Source of the DNA: Euborellia annulipes
Lineage: Eukaryota > Arthropoda > Insecta > Dermaptera > Anisolabididae
Direction of reading: 5' to 3'
Assembly: GCA_023213315.1 (NCBI GenBank)
Contig: JAKCPI010003147.1
Coordinates: 1 to 64,000 of the forward strand
Length of the DNA: 64,000 nucleotides
A model generated the notes under the pieces. It had not been told where the DNA came from and made no database searches. It saw nothing but the letters and a program-made list of their open reading frames with translations. Positions 21,621 through 33,010 of the stretch are shown piece by piece. Both the position numbers and the translations under genes were made by a program. The stretch's first letter is position 1. Each line of letters starts with the position of its first letter.

Positions 21621-22071
21621 TGTCATAAAGGCATAAGAAGAAAAGATTGTCTTTTAAAAGAACAATTGTTTTTCTTAATTTTGAAATAACAAAAATAGAA
21701 AATTTTAGTTTTACTCCCTCTAAAAATACTTTTTTTTAATAATAAAACTACACATGAAATAATTATTTATTCATTGAGAAAAAACTCGATGAAAATCCGT
21801 CAAGTGGTTTCAAAATTATAAAAAGGATTAAATCTCACAATAAATAAATAAAATTTCTTTCTTTAAATAGGATGAAAATAGGAATTTAAAAATAAATTTA
21901 ATTTATATCATTAATTAAAAAATATTCATTGTGAGAATTAATTATTTAAATTCTTAATTAGATATTAAAAAAAAAGATAGTTGTTAACTTCACTCTGTAC
22001 TGATTCTAAGAGATGTAGATCGTATATTTTTCTATGTTTATTAATTTTGAATTCTAATATATCGGCGAAAA

Positions 22072-22160
22072 CTAAATATGTCAACACTAAAAATCTGGCG
22101 TGACAAGCACAGAACTCAACTTGAGTAAGAGAAAGTGTGTGCTGTCAATCTAAAAACAAA
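22072..22160 (-). mobile_element. A-repeat head fragment
   Basis: AAAATCTGGCGTGACAAGCA and GAGTAAGAGAAAGTGTGTGC are decayed arms of the A-repeat hairpin. The far arm is lost. It abuts the outer end of the 2 kb palindrome. Confidence 0.55.
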
Positions 22161-22212
22161 TATTGAACTTGAATTAAATTCGAAACAGAGTTAATTCTAA
22201 TTTCAATTGATG

Positions 22213-22250
22213 AAATGATTGACTGATGAAGGGCACCGAAACGTTTCTCG
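22213..22250 (+). ncRNA. Short hammerhead-like motif
   Basis: GACTGATGAAGGGCACC is followed directly by GAAACGTTTC. Stem II is only GG/CC. It is isolated, with no opposed partner within 1 kb. Confidence 0.3.
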
Positions 22251-22689
22251 TTTTATTGGCTCTTTTTTTCTTTCTTTACATTCCACTTTTATTATTTTCC
22301 ATATATTATAAAGAAATTCGCTTTTTGTTTTCCAAGGGCTGTCAAAAAGGGAAATTGAAAACAAAAAAGCGAAGAGAAAATGAAAATGTGATTGGGGTGG
22401 TGGGGGGGGGGGGGAGAAACATTCCATCAAACACGTAAAGGGAGAAGGGAAACAAATTGACTTTTAGCTAGGAAGAAAAAAAAAACTTGTTTGAAAAAAA
22501 GGAATTTCTTTTTGTATTGAGTTTAAATGGAGTAAATAAAGTATTTAGAAAATAAAAATTCTCTATAAATAGCATCCTTGTAAAAACAAATCTTAATTTT
22601 ACTGTGGCTTCTAATATTCAATTTACAAATTTCCCTTTGCATTTGTCTACTAAAGTAAAATAAAATCATCTGCACGAGATTTTACGTTT

Positions 22690-22915
22690 TACCTTTTCGA
22701 TCATTAAAATTACATACAGCATATACTTGAGGCTCTAGCTATCAGATGGGGACTTAATTGTGGCGCTCACTGTACCTGATATTGTAATTTCGAAGTAGTT
22801 TTTCGTCAAAAATTGAATTGTAAAATCATCGGACTGCCTGGGATTCGAACCCTCGACCCTTGGAATACAAGGTGGACGCGCTACCAACTACGCCAAGTCC
22901 GAGGGCTTTTTTGTT
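22690..22915 (-). mobile_element. SINE with SINE-A-type head, other tail
   Basis: The minus strand starts near 22910 (GCCCTCGGACTTGGCGTAGT), with a B box GGTTCGAATCC and AGGCAGTCCGATGATTTTA. CGGACT and AGTCCG can form a 6 bp acceptor-like stem. The sequence after GATGATTTTA has nothing in common with SINE-A bodies. The anticodon loop reads as ATT with C at position 37, so a functional tRNA is unlikely. The 3' end is not fixed. Confidence 0.6.
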
Positions 22916-22919
22916 TAAC

Positions 22920-23950
22920 CTTTTCATTAATTTAATATAAATTATAAATACCAAAGACGCCTTATTAAAACACAAGTGTTGGCTATACCACGCGCCAGGG
23001 GACTGACTATACCCCCTGGACCCCCCCCCCCTCGCCTTCGACGAGCAATCCAAAATTTTAAATTTTCCTCTCTAACTCCACTTCTTTTTTCTCTGGTCAA
23101 TTAGGGCCCTCCTGACAGGCACATACGCACAGGAAGTCAGTGGCTAGCGCTTAATATACCCGTATAGGAGTCCTAATAATAATGGATAAATTGAATATTT
23201 AATAACCGAATGTAAAATTCATAAAGACTTTCTATTTATGAAAGTTTATGAAAATTTTGAACAGTGTATGTTTTATGCATTCAGGAAATTCTATTAGGAA
23301 TGAACAAAGTTAATTTTTGCTCAACTTCTAGCACCTCCGATTGGGCCGAAACTTTATATTTCAACTATCTGCATATAACGCCTCGGAAAATTCAAAATAA
23401 GAGCGCATTTTCGATTAAATTTTAATTTCTCTATATCTTTAAAAGTAGAGCTGAAGGAATCTGGGCTACCCCATACAGCTAGCTCTAAATTTCAATCTTC
23501 TTTTCTTCTTTTTAACGTCCAGTGACTTTCCAATACATTCGTTTAGTGATTTATTAGCTCTTAATCGATTATCTAACCTCTAATTCAGGTGATAAAAACA
23601 TGTAGAACAAATTTTGTTGTTGTTTAAAAAAAGAAAAGATAAATCGGATCAGATGATGATCGTTCGTTAATGGTCGCCTTCAATTGGTAATAAAAAAAAA
23701 AAGAGACACGTCGCCTATATTTATTAGATGAAAGAAATAAAGAAATCGACGCTTTTTATTTATCCTTCTCTTCGGGTTAATAAATAAAAGTTTCGGTACT
23801 CTAAATGCGGGGGTGTTAATGGTGAAAGAGTGAACGACAGAAAAGAAGTTCTTTATTAATTAATTCATTTCTCTCATTAAAATCCTAAAAGAAAAATATT
23901 TAATTTCTATTAACTTAATTAAAAATAAAAATTATTTATATTCTTTTTAT
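22920..23950. other. Gap, no gene seen
   Basis: A phrase at 23330-23360 (CACCTCCGATTGGGCCGAAA) and the following ~130 bp look like a decayed repeat tail but have no partner in the window. The rest is AT-rich. Confidence 0.4.
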
Positions 23951-23954
23951 TTTT

Positions 23955-24160
23955 TAACTTGACTTGAATAGTTAGTATCAATCGCCATTTTGTTTCTACT
24001 TTTAAGGTTATCTATTGTAATAAATAAATATTTTTTTTTTTTATTTAGAAGAAATTAAATCTAAATTCAATATCTAATAAAGAGAGGAAATTAAAATCAA
24101 CTAAGAAATATAATTGTTGACAAAAAAATTAATTTTAACAATACCTAACCTTAAAATAAG

Positions 24161-24197
<37 letters not shown>

Positions 24198-24372
24198 TAC
24201 TTCTCTTAGAAATAAATTCAATTCATGTTTTAACTTTTATTTACTATATAATATTTATTGACTTTATTCCACAAATCATAATTCAAATGTAACAAATTAT
24301 TCTTTTTTTAATTTTCAAATGATGGCCACATCGTTTGTTTTATTTTCATTTAAAAACTCTCTACCCGTCCAT
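23955..24372 (+). repeat. Duplicated block D1, copy 1
   Basis: Begins AACTTGACTTGAATAGTTAG and CGCCATTTTGTTTCTAC (B-repeat), includes the inverted AACAATACCTAACC, an (AT)n tract and ATACATCTACTTCTCTTAG, and ends after ATGATGGCCACATCGTTT. The same order occurs at 26941-27598. Confidence 0.7.
24165..24193. repeat. (AT)n in a G-module core
   Basis: The A/T run passes directly into ACATCTACTTCTCTTAG, a minus-strand G-module core. Confidence 0.85.
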
Positions 24373-24379
24373 TATTATC

Positions 24380-25135
24380 CCTTTATCCCTTCTCTCTTTG
24401 CGTATTTCATCTGACAAATTTATAATTTGTTACCGAGAGAGAGCAATTTGCGTTATTTTGATTTATTTGCTACGCAACACAGAGACAATGTTTTAAATAA
24501 ATATTACATAACAATGAGGAGATAACAATTGGGAGTTAATTAATTTAAATAATCAAAAAATAATAATTATTAATTTTTGGTTGTTTGTTGAGATTCAAAA
24601 TTATTTTCAATTTTTTGTTTATTTAAAATTAAATTAAATTTAAACCCTGATCGCTTCGATTCGATTCGATTCTTATCTTTTCCTTTCGTTCATTCTATTC
24701 AAATGAATCGAATTTTATGTTCTTTCTTTTCATGTTTACATTTATAATAATAGTCTCATTATTACGTATTATTATTACGCAAGGCTTTCAAAGAATATAA
24801 AAGAGGATTAAATTTAAATTTATTATCGATCTACGCATGTCACAAGATTGGAATTATCGATAGCGATTTTATTACGTCACAATAACAAGAGCTTTACCTG
24901 TTTAGAATAAAAATTTTAAGATTTCTTTATTTACTTGTTGTAAAAGCCAGAAAGATACTTTAATTCTTCTTATACGAGTGAAATAGAAATTAAAATGCCA
25001 ATGAAATCATGCAAACTAGCTGTTGCAACATCACGTCTCTTGTCATTCAATTTAAAAAACAAACATTCAATTAGGTTAAATACCCCCCCCCCCCTCCTCT
25101 CAATCTCCCTTCATTTAATGAATAAAACAATTAAT
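24380..25135. other. AT-rich gap
   Basis: No gene seen. A GATTCGATTCGATTC tract is at 24658-24672. Confidence 0.4.
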
Positions 25136-25137
25136 GT

Positions 25138-25245
25138 GAGATTTAATTCAATATTAATTAGAAATTAAAAGGGAAAGGGAAGTTAACTTCTTTGACTTGT
25201 TCAGATTCAAAGGGATCTAGATCGTATATAAATATATATAACTTT
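25138..25245 (+). repeat. G-module copy
   Basis: GTGAGATTTAATTCAATATT, AATTAGAAATTAAAAG, GAAGTTAACTTC and the core variant GGATCTAGATCGTATATAAA at 25212, then TATATATAAC. Confidence 0.7.
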
Positions 25246-25249
25246 CTTA

Positions 25250-25338
25250 TTTCTCATCCCTCCTCCCCTGAATGAATCAGAATTGAATTTTTATTGCATC
25301 TTGCCTTTATCCATCAAATTTAACATTTTTGACATTTG

Positions 25339-25369
<31 letters not shown>

Positions 25370-26440
25370 GCACACACCCTGTTATTTTTTCCTTCCCCCC
25401 TTTTTCTTTGTTTTGTGATTAGCTATGAAATTAAAAACAAAAAAACGAACATTTATTCGATCTGTCAAGATAAGGCTCTTTACGTATTTAAGCCTTTAAC
25501 AAATGATGCCTAAAAAGTCAAGTTAATATTAGATTTTATTTAAAAAATAAAAAATAATCTATATTTATGTTTGTCCCAGAAGGGAATTCAATAAAGATCA
25601 AATGATGTCATTGTTAGTTAGATCCCCCACCTCTCTAAAAGTTTCCCTTCATCTCTTAATCTGAGCCTCCATCTTTGAAGATTATTTCTTTTATTATTAC
25701 GTATTATTTATTAATTAATTAAATTAAAATAAATAATATTATCTTTTTAAATGAAAATAAAATTTCGAGGTTAAAACGGAGTTGGATTTATTTGCAAGGG
25801 ATGTAGAATATACATAGCTATATCAATGACGAAATAATGCAACTGACTGTATTCTTTGATTAAAATCGATTGACATTTCTCTTTGAAATTGCCAAAATAC
25901 GTTTTTCCCACGCAAGCAAAGAAGTTTATTTAACACTTTTACTCTGTTAATTCGCACACAGACAGGCAGACAGACAGATAAATATTTAAAAGAAGCTTTT
26001 TTTTCAAAGAACATAAAAACTCTCCTTGTTATGTCTCTCTGACACTTTTATTGCACATCCATTTTATTTTTGCACTTGCAACAACAACATGCAAGCAATG
26101 CATATATGCCATCTCTCTCTCTCTCTCCACTACATCAACAACAACAACAACAAAAAGAACAAAAAAAAATTTAATTAACGATATCGTTTTTTTTCTTCCT
26201 ATAATATTTAACTGAGACTAAATACAATATACGACATTTATATGGCCATTTTTATATCTTGGAAGCACCAAAGGATTATAATAAAAAAAGAATTTAATGA
26301 TGGATAATGTTTGGGATTTTTTTTTATTACGCGCTCGTAACAAAAAGAGAAAAATACTGCGAGGGGGCGAGTCTCAATAAAATCACAGTAAAAAATATTT
26401 TTAATTTTGCGATAATATCAAATTTATAAAAAAAAGCGTT
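25250..26440. other. AT-rich gap
   Basis: Contains a diverged G-module core at 25800 (GATGTAGAATATACATAGC), a (CAGA)n tract at 25960 and (CAA)n at 26132-26152. No gene seen. Confidence 0.4.
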
Positions 26441-26444
26441 TATA

Positions 26445-26528
26445 GTTGCCAACTTGACTCAAGTAGTTGAGTCTATCAGCCGCCATTTTGTTACTAATTT
26501 TAAGGTTATGTATTGTTATAATATTTAA
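26445..26528 (+). repeat. B-repeat copy
   Basis: GTTGCCAACTTGACTCAAGT, AGTCTATCAGCCGCCATTTT, then TTTTAAGGTTATGTATTG. Other copies begin at 23955, 26941, 27618 and 30666 on the plus strand and at 28203 on the minus strand. Confidence 0.65.
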
Positions 26529-26940
26529 AATGAAGAAGCCTAAATAAATAAACTTTTTTGATTCATCATATAATTTAAATTTCAATTGAAAATAAGAAAT
26601 AAACAATTTCTAATTATCTATTGCTAGTGAACGAGAAAAAACTTTCAAGAACTAGTTCTTTATTAAGTAATATTTATTATTATCCACTCTTCTTTATTAT
26701 TATTATTACATTTCAATTATTGTTTTTAAAATTCTAAAAGAAAAATAATTTTTTTTTTTTTTAATTTAATTTCTATTAACTTAATTTTAATAACCAATTT
26801 ACTTTTTATTTTTTTCACTCTTTGTGAATAATAAATACCAATTTCATCGTGGTTTTTATGTCCTCACCATACCTCTTTTTCTAAAAAAGGAACTTAATTT
26901 TATATAAAATAATAAAAATTATTAAATTATTTCTAATCTT

Positions 26941-27598
26941 TACTTGACTTGAGTAGAGTAGTTATAAATCGCCATTTTGTTTCTACTTTTAAGGTTATCT
27001 ATTGTAATAAATAAATAAATAGTTCTTTTTTTTCTTATAGAATTAAAAATTCATTTTTATTTATTTTATTTTAAGGTCTTTCGGCATCTGAGGACATTTA
27101 TTTCATTATTATTATTATTATTCATATCTAATAAAGATTGAAATGAAACCAAGATAATTATCAATATTTATAAAAAATTTTATTTCTAACAATACATAAC
27201 CCTAAAATAAGAGAAATTTAAACTGAAAATGGCTGTTTATTAATTGTGTTAATTTAAGAAAATTTTTATTTGTTTCTAATTTAATTCGAAATCTAACAAG
27301 AAACATTTTTAAAATAACAAAATTGTTATTAAGGATGACTATAACAAAAATAAAAGGAAAATTTTATAGAAATGTAATTTAGACAAAGAATAAATAAATA
27401 TATTTATATATGGATACTATACATCTCTTAGAAATAAAATCAACTCCGTTTTAACCTTAAAAATTAATCAAGAAAAAAAAACTTTATTACATCATAATTC
27501 GATTAAAATTAAATAAATTAAATCTTTTTTTAATTTTCAAATGATGGCCACATCGTTTTTATATTCATTTAAAAACTCTATAATCCCTCGTTTAGAAT
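26941..27598 (+). repeat. Duplicated block D1, copy 2
   Basis: Same order of blocks as 23955-24372 but ~240 bp longer because of an extra AT-rich insert between the inverted AACAATACATAACCC and the G-module core TATACATCTCTTAG (27418). It ends with the shared ATGATGGCCACATCGTTTTT. Confidence 0.65.
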
Positions 27599-27617
27599 GA
27601 ATAATAAATAAACAATT

Positions 27618-28261
27618 ATGTCGCCATTTTGTTTCTAATTTCTTAATTTTAAGGTTATGTATTGTTAGAATACTTTTTTTCTTCATTAACAAAAAAAAAA
27701 AGAAAAAAATTATCTCTCCATTATTATAATTGAAATATTTAATTAACAAAAACAAAACAAAAAATTTATTTTTAATCTTTGTGTTAGATAAACAAAAAAA
27801 AAAAATAAATAAATAAATTCCCCCCTCTACTCAACTCTCAAATCTAATCTATTGATCAATTCATTTACGTTTCTACGTTCGTATTTCCTCCCTTTTCTAT
27901 TATTACGTATTATCAAAATGTAAAAAAAAAAGTTTCGATTTATCAAACATGACAGAATCTTTAAACAAGCCATTTGAAATTGGATTTCTAGGGCGGAGTG
28001 TTTTTTTTTTTTTTTTTTTTTTTTTTTTGTTGATAAATAGGAACATATTTAACTGAGAGAGCACGAAACTCTCAGGCGTTAATAATAAAACATTAAAATA
28101 TTAGAAAGAGAAAACGAACGTGGAGGCAATTATTTAATTTTTGTTTTTTGGGGTTTTTGAAATGCAAACAAATCCAAATCCTTCTTAAAAAAAAAAAAAA
28201 CTATTCTAACAAAACATTACATAACCTTAAAATTAAGAAATTGAAACAAAATGGCGACATG
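27618..28261. repeat. Inverted B-repeats, 55 bp TIR
   Basis: 27618-27669 reads TGTCGCCATTTTGTTTCTAA, TTTCTTAATTTTAAGG, TTATGTATTG. 28203-28261 is its inverted copy, with ATGGCGACATG at the outer end. The ~530 bp between them include a T run at 28001-28028. No target duplication was found. The two B-repeats may be the ends of one element. Confidence 0.55.
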
Positions 28262-28794
28262 TCTTCATTTGCGTTTCTATGTTCCGTTAAAATTCAAATT
28301 TATATAATTTACTTTTTCATTATTGATTAAATATTTCAATGTGAATGTAAGTAAATATAAAACAATATGGTGATTGTTTTCCGCTTTGAGCCATAAAATG
28401 TAGATTTAAATTATTCAACCAACAAAGCCATTGTTGGAGATTTGAATGCATTCTCTATTCAAGCATTAAAGTCTTCAACAATATCCTTTTTTTTTGTTTG
28501 TTTCCTCCTACTCCTCTGCACCAAAAACAACGGAAGTGAAAACAACAACAAGTTTGCATCCTACGCAGTATCTTTTGCATAAAAAAAGAAAAAAAGAATT
28601 TACTTTAAAATGACGCCGCCACTCATTTCATTGAATATAAAATGTGAGAGGCTCTTTATTAACATATTGGAACAACGGCATTAACAGGATGTCCCCTCCC
28701 TTTTATTCCTCATCTAATAGTTGATAAATTCACTCTCTATCTATTAATCATCATCTAATAGGCAGTGAAATCATCTACAATTAAATACATCTTT

Positions 28795-29050
28795 TTTTTT
28801 TTTTTTTAAACATTCACACTTTTTCTCATTCACACTCCACACACATTCACACAGTCTTTTCGGCAACTCAGGCCATTTAAGACTTTGACGATAACCGTTG
28901 TAAGTAATATATAAATTGTAGGTTCAGGCATTTCTATTTAAGCCATCTGGTATCCAAATGGCTTAAATAAAATCATCGGACTGCCTGGGTCCGAACCCGC
29001 GACGTTTGGATAGGAGGTAGGCACCTACCACTACGCAACCGGGGGCTTCT
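28795..29050 (-). mobile_element. SINE-A, full length
   Basis: On the minus strand it starts near 29046 (GCCCCCGGTTGCGTAGTGG), has a B box GGTTCGGACCC, the body ATTTGGATACCAGATGGC and TGGCCTGAGTTGCCGAAAAG, and ends in a ~17 bp A tail. It matches the copy at 21.1 kb throughout, with point differences. Target duplication is not clear. Confidence 0.8.
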
Positions 29051-29459
29051 ATTTTTTATTATGTTAAAGGTTCTTCAAAAATCAATATAGGCCTATATAT
29101 ATTAATGAATAAAATAAAAGATAATAGTTTATTTTTTATTTATTTATTAATTCATTCTGATAAATAAATAAATACTAAAGCAGTTAGTAGTTTTGACCAT
29201 ATATAAAGAACAAAGGAATATTTTGTTTATATTCTTTGTATGTAGAAAGAAAGAATATAAAACAAAGGGGAAATAAATTGTTCTCAAAGAATATACATAT
29301 CAAAAAAAGAAAAATCATCTATATTATATGATAATTGCAAAAATGAATTTTTATTTTGTTTATATTGAAACAATTGAATTTTTTATTATTGTGTAAAAAT
29401 AATATGTATTTTTGTTAAAAATTTAAATTTAATCATAATGAACTTACGGAATTTATAAT

Positions 29460-29570
29460 GACTATATTTATATTTATATGCGATCTACATCCCTTTTTTT
29501 TAAGGAAAGAAGTTATCTTATCTCTTTTTTTTTTAATCACTAATTACGAATTAAAATAAAATAATTATTC
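29460..29570 (-). repeat. G-module copy
   Basis: TATATGCGATCTACATCCC at 29475-29493, TATATTTATATTTATA on one side and AAGTTATCTTATCTC on the other. Confidence 0.6.
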
Positions 29571-29949
29571 TTTCCTTCATTGCTGCTGCTGTCATTAATG
29601 CAACAAAAAAAATATTGTAAAATAAATTCCAATATTATTTTTTCAATTCCAAAGAATATAGAACGTGTTGTTGTTGGCCCACATAGGTAGTTAATTAAAT
29701 TCAGGATTAATGCAACTCTTGCATGTCGCCGAGATAATTCAACCGAGTGAGGCTATATAAATAACAGATATATTGTAATAAGTAGGGGAGGAGATTTGAC
29801 ACTTAAAAGCACTTAAATAAAAGGGAGGGAGGGGAACCTTCGTCCTCCCCCTCCACCCACACCTCTTCTTTTATTTTTTTGGAAATTGGAACAAATATAT
29901 TTATTTAAATAAATAATGACGTTGACATTAATTTATAGAATAATAAATG

Positions 29950-30100
29950 TGAGAATTAATTTAAATTTAATCGTTAATTAGACATTTAAAAAGCAAAAGA
30001 TGAACTAACTAACCTCTCTTGTGCTTATACAAAAATTCACGAGATGTAGATCGTATATAAATATATACATATATATTAACCTCACTTTCTTATTTCTAAT
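29950..30100 (+). repeat. G-module, best-kept copy
   Basis: All blocks in order: GTGAGAATTAATTTAAATTT, AATTAGACATTTAAAAAG, GATGAACTAACTAACCTC, a pyrimidine tract, CACGAGATGTAGATCGTATA at about 30040, TATAAATATATACATATATA and TTAACCTCACTTTCTTATTT. Use it as the family reference. Confidence 0.75.
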
Positions 30101-30665
30101 TTAAAAAAAAATCTTAATTTTAATTAATTAGAGTCTCAAACGATCAGATAGACATTGAATTGAAATATTCTTGCAAATGTTAAATGTAAAACTGCAAATA
30201 TAATAAATTATTCTATCTTCTTGAGTTCTTCTTGACAACGATTTGATCTGTCTGTTGATTCTGTCCCTGAGTTTTTTTTTTTTTATTTGAAAAGCCTTTT
30301 AAGGGCAGGTTGCTTCACTTTTAAATAACTAGACCTAGCTATCTATCCCTCGGGTATTTTCACATCTAGTTAATCATGCTTAATTAAAGGGTGAAATTAG
30401 AAACACAGGCTTTTATTTATTTTTTGTTAAAAAATTTATTAGTTTTAATTAATTTTAATTTTTAATAATTTTTATAAATGACGTCTTTATTAAGTTGCCA
30501 ACTTCACACAACTTTCCTTCCTACCCTATATGTGAAAAAATTCATTTTTTTAATTCGTAGAATCTTGTTTAATATATCGATAATTTGCTATCTGTGGGAT
30601 AAATTTGCTAGTTGATTAGATGTGATGCAACTGGTTCTTATTATTATAAATTAGAAAGGAATATT

Positions 30666-30730
30666 TTGATTCAAGTAGTTCATAACCCGTCGCCATTTTT
30701 ATCTCAAATTTAAGGTTATGTATTGTTATG
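30666..30730 (+). repeat. B-repeat copy
   Basis: GATTCAAGTAGTTCATAACC, CGTCGCCATTTTT, TTTAAGGTTATGTATTG. Confidence 0.6.
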
Positions 30731-31197
30731 GGTTATAAACAATAAAATAGAAATTAATTTATTAATATTAATCATTATTAACAATTTTCAAGAAATACAA
30801 AGGAGATAGGGGGAATTTGCTTCTTTCATTCATTCATTCATTCATTCATCACACCCATATGCATGCATTCTAACACTATGTTGTTTCTCAAATTTATTAC
30901 AAATATAAAATTTTATGATAAGTGTCTGTTGTTGTTGTTGTTGTCTTGTTTTGGTCAAAACATCAATCAATTTAATTTCTTTTTTTTTATGCATATCTCT
31001 TAAAGGACAGACAGACAGACAATACATGAATGAATAAAATTCTAAATTTATTTATATTTTTCTAGAAAAATCTTATCTCTCCCCGAGATCAAACAGAAGC
31101 AGCAGCAGCTCAGCTCCAATTCTCTCTTTCTTTCTTAATTAGAGGAGATTTACATGCAAAGGGAATTCAAATCCAAACTCTGACTTTTCTTTCAATT

Positions 31198-31330
31198 TTA
31201 AAAATAAATAAATATTAAATATTCATTGTTGATAATTAATAATTAAATTAGAAAAAGAAGAGAGAAAAAAAACAAACAATTGGCATTAATTCCAAGGGGT
31301 GTAGAATATATATATTTATATATATATTTT
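31198..31330 (+). repeat. D4 repeat, copy 1
   Basis: AATATTCATTGTTGATAATT, AACAATTGGCATTAATTCC, then a decayed G-module core GGTGTAGAATATATATATTT. The same ~125 bp order occurs at 33.85 and 35.03 kb. Confidence 0.7.
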
Positions 31331-31724
31331 TGCCTACATCTTTGAATTAAATTTAAACAAATCAATTAATAAAATTTAAAGGAAAAATTAAATATTTAAT
31401 TCAAATTCCACAAAACAACAACAACAACAACAACAAGGTTTATTCATTCATAAAAGGAAGATGTTTCATCATTGCATATGAATGTAAAAGAAATTTGACA
31501 TCTCATCTTTTTTTTTTTTTTTTCAAGGGCCACCCCACCCACCTTTTCTCTTTCTCTCTCTCTCCTTATTTGAGAGAGAGTCATCATCATTTTTTACAAG
31601 ATCTGATAGGAGGATTTAAAAAAAAGTCAAATCTTATTTTATGATACACTTAACAACCCACATGATTTGAAAAATGCATTTCTATTTTAACGATCTCTCT
31701 CCCTCTCTTATTATATTAATAAAC

Positions 31725-31860
31725 TAGCTGGATCGCCCGCCTTTCTAAACTTTCATTTCCAAATTTAATTAAAATTTATAGAATTATTTGAATTTTTACA
31801 AAATAAGGACTCGGAGAGAAAAGGAATAAAAAAAACCCTTAAAATCCGTCAAGTAGATTT
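31725..31860 (+). repeat. CTAGC-CGCCCGCC repeat fragment
   Basis: AAACTAGCTGGATCGCCCGC resembles the start of the repeats at 38.14 and 39.64 kb, but the rest has diverged. It ends near a CCGTCAAGTAGATTTAC phrase. Confidence 0.35.
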
Positions 31861-32011
31861 ACTAAGGGTATTTCAAAGTGAAATTAGAATCAATTTGTAT
31901 GACATGAATGAAATTATAAACCATACAATGCGCCCTTATAAAATATTTCTACACTTTTTAAATTTCAACATATTTTAAAGAATTCAGAACTGAATTATTA
32001 ATTTTAATATT

Positions 32012-32092
32012 GCCCCCGAGTTTGGCGTAGTATGTGGCGTTCCTTCCTCCTATACCAAACGTCGCGGGGGTGGCCCCCGGGCGCCCGAAAAT
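32012..32092 (+). mobile_element. SINE-A head, decayed
   Basis: GCCCCCGAGTTTGGCGTAGT, CTCCTATACCAAACGTCGCG and GGTGGCCCCCGGGC follow the head of the 28.8 kb SINE-A, but the B box is destroyed. The flanks have unusual runs of G, A and T, so part of this could be a sequencing or polishing error. Confidence 0.45.
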
Positions 32093-32334
32093 TTTTTTTT
32101 TCCCTTTGGTATAAGAAGGGTTTAATAGAAAAGACTCCACCCCCCATAATAAATAATATATAAAACAACGATTTTCTTAAAAATTCATTAATAAGAGGGG
32201 AGTGGTGGAAAAAAGGGTGTGAAGGTGGGGGGGGGGGGGGAAAAAAAAGAGGGGGATTTTTTTTTTTATGAAAAAAAAAAAAAATTTAATATTCTTTTCT
32301 GCTCATTCTTTCCACTTGATTTAAAATAATTTGA

Positions 32335-32470
32335 ATATTAATTTAATTTTTAATTAGACATTTAAAAAACAAAGAAATGACGAGTTAACCTCTTTTTCCG
32401 AAAAACAAGGGATGTAGATTGTATATACATATCGTTTATATTATACATGTAAATGGTGTTATAATCTCAC
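32335..32470 (+). repeat. G-module copy
   Basis: AATTAGACATTTAAAAAAC, GATGACGAGTTAACCTC, GGGATGTAGATTGTATATAC at 32409. Confidence 0.65.
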
Positions 32471-33010
32471 TTTCTATTATATAGTAATTATATTTATGTG
32501 AGATTATAAATATATTTATTATAAATATAAAGATTGATACATTTTTCAATCTCTTTTGATACCTGAACTTAGTCACAAAAAAAGGAGTAGAAAAGCTTCT
32601 GTGACGTCATTAGCGATATTTGAATTTTTTTTAACTCTTTAATTCAAATAATATAATTTTTCTCTCCCTTTTATTTAAATTGCAATTGCAATTGCAATCG
32701 TGTCTCTTTTTTTTAATTAACTGTTCTAATAGACTCCCCCCCCTCCCCCAACCCAGTAATGGTCTAATGGACAAGACACGCGCATTCATTCGCCAATTAG
32801 ATCTCTCTACCCTTCCTGCTCTTTAATAAAAGAAGGGAGCGATTTTATTTTTATTTCTTTTAAAAGAAGGCAGAAAGAAAGAAAGAAATTTGTCTGTTGC
32901 CAAAGAAAAAGAAAAAAAAAGAAAGATTTTAATTAAAACTCTTACGAGAAGTGGAAGCAAATGAAGAAATTTGATCATTTGGTCAAATAAAATAAAATTT
33001 TACTATTTAA

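Larger units (their letters stand above)
19988..22028. repeat. 2 kb palindrome, ~430 bp arms
   Basis: The left arm (19990-20420) and right arm (21605-22027) are inverted copies over almost their whole length: both hold the outer ACGATCTACATCTCTTAGAA and AGTACAGAGTGAAGT phrases, then AATTCTCAC, ACTTGACGGATTTT and AGTAAAACTAAAATTTTC, and end inside with CTCTGATGATGGTC. The outer ends are G-module cores and the inner ends hammerhead-like motifs. The 1.18 kb centre holds a C-rich tract (20853-20888), another foldback and a SINE. Confidence 0.8.

Noticed and set aside
22833..22910. tRNA gene on the minus strand
   Set aside because: A 6 bp acceptor-like stem exists, but the anticodon arm is imperfect, position 37 is C, and the head is shared with SINEs.
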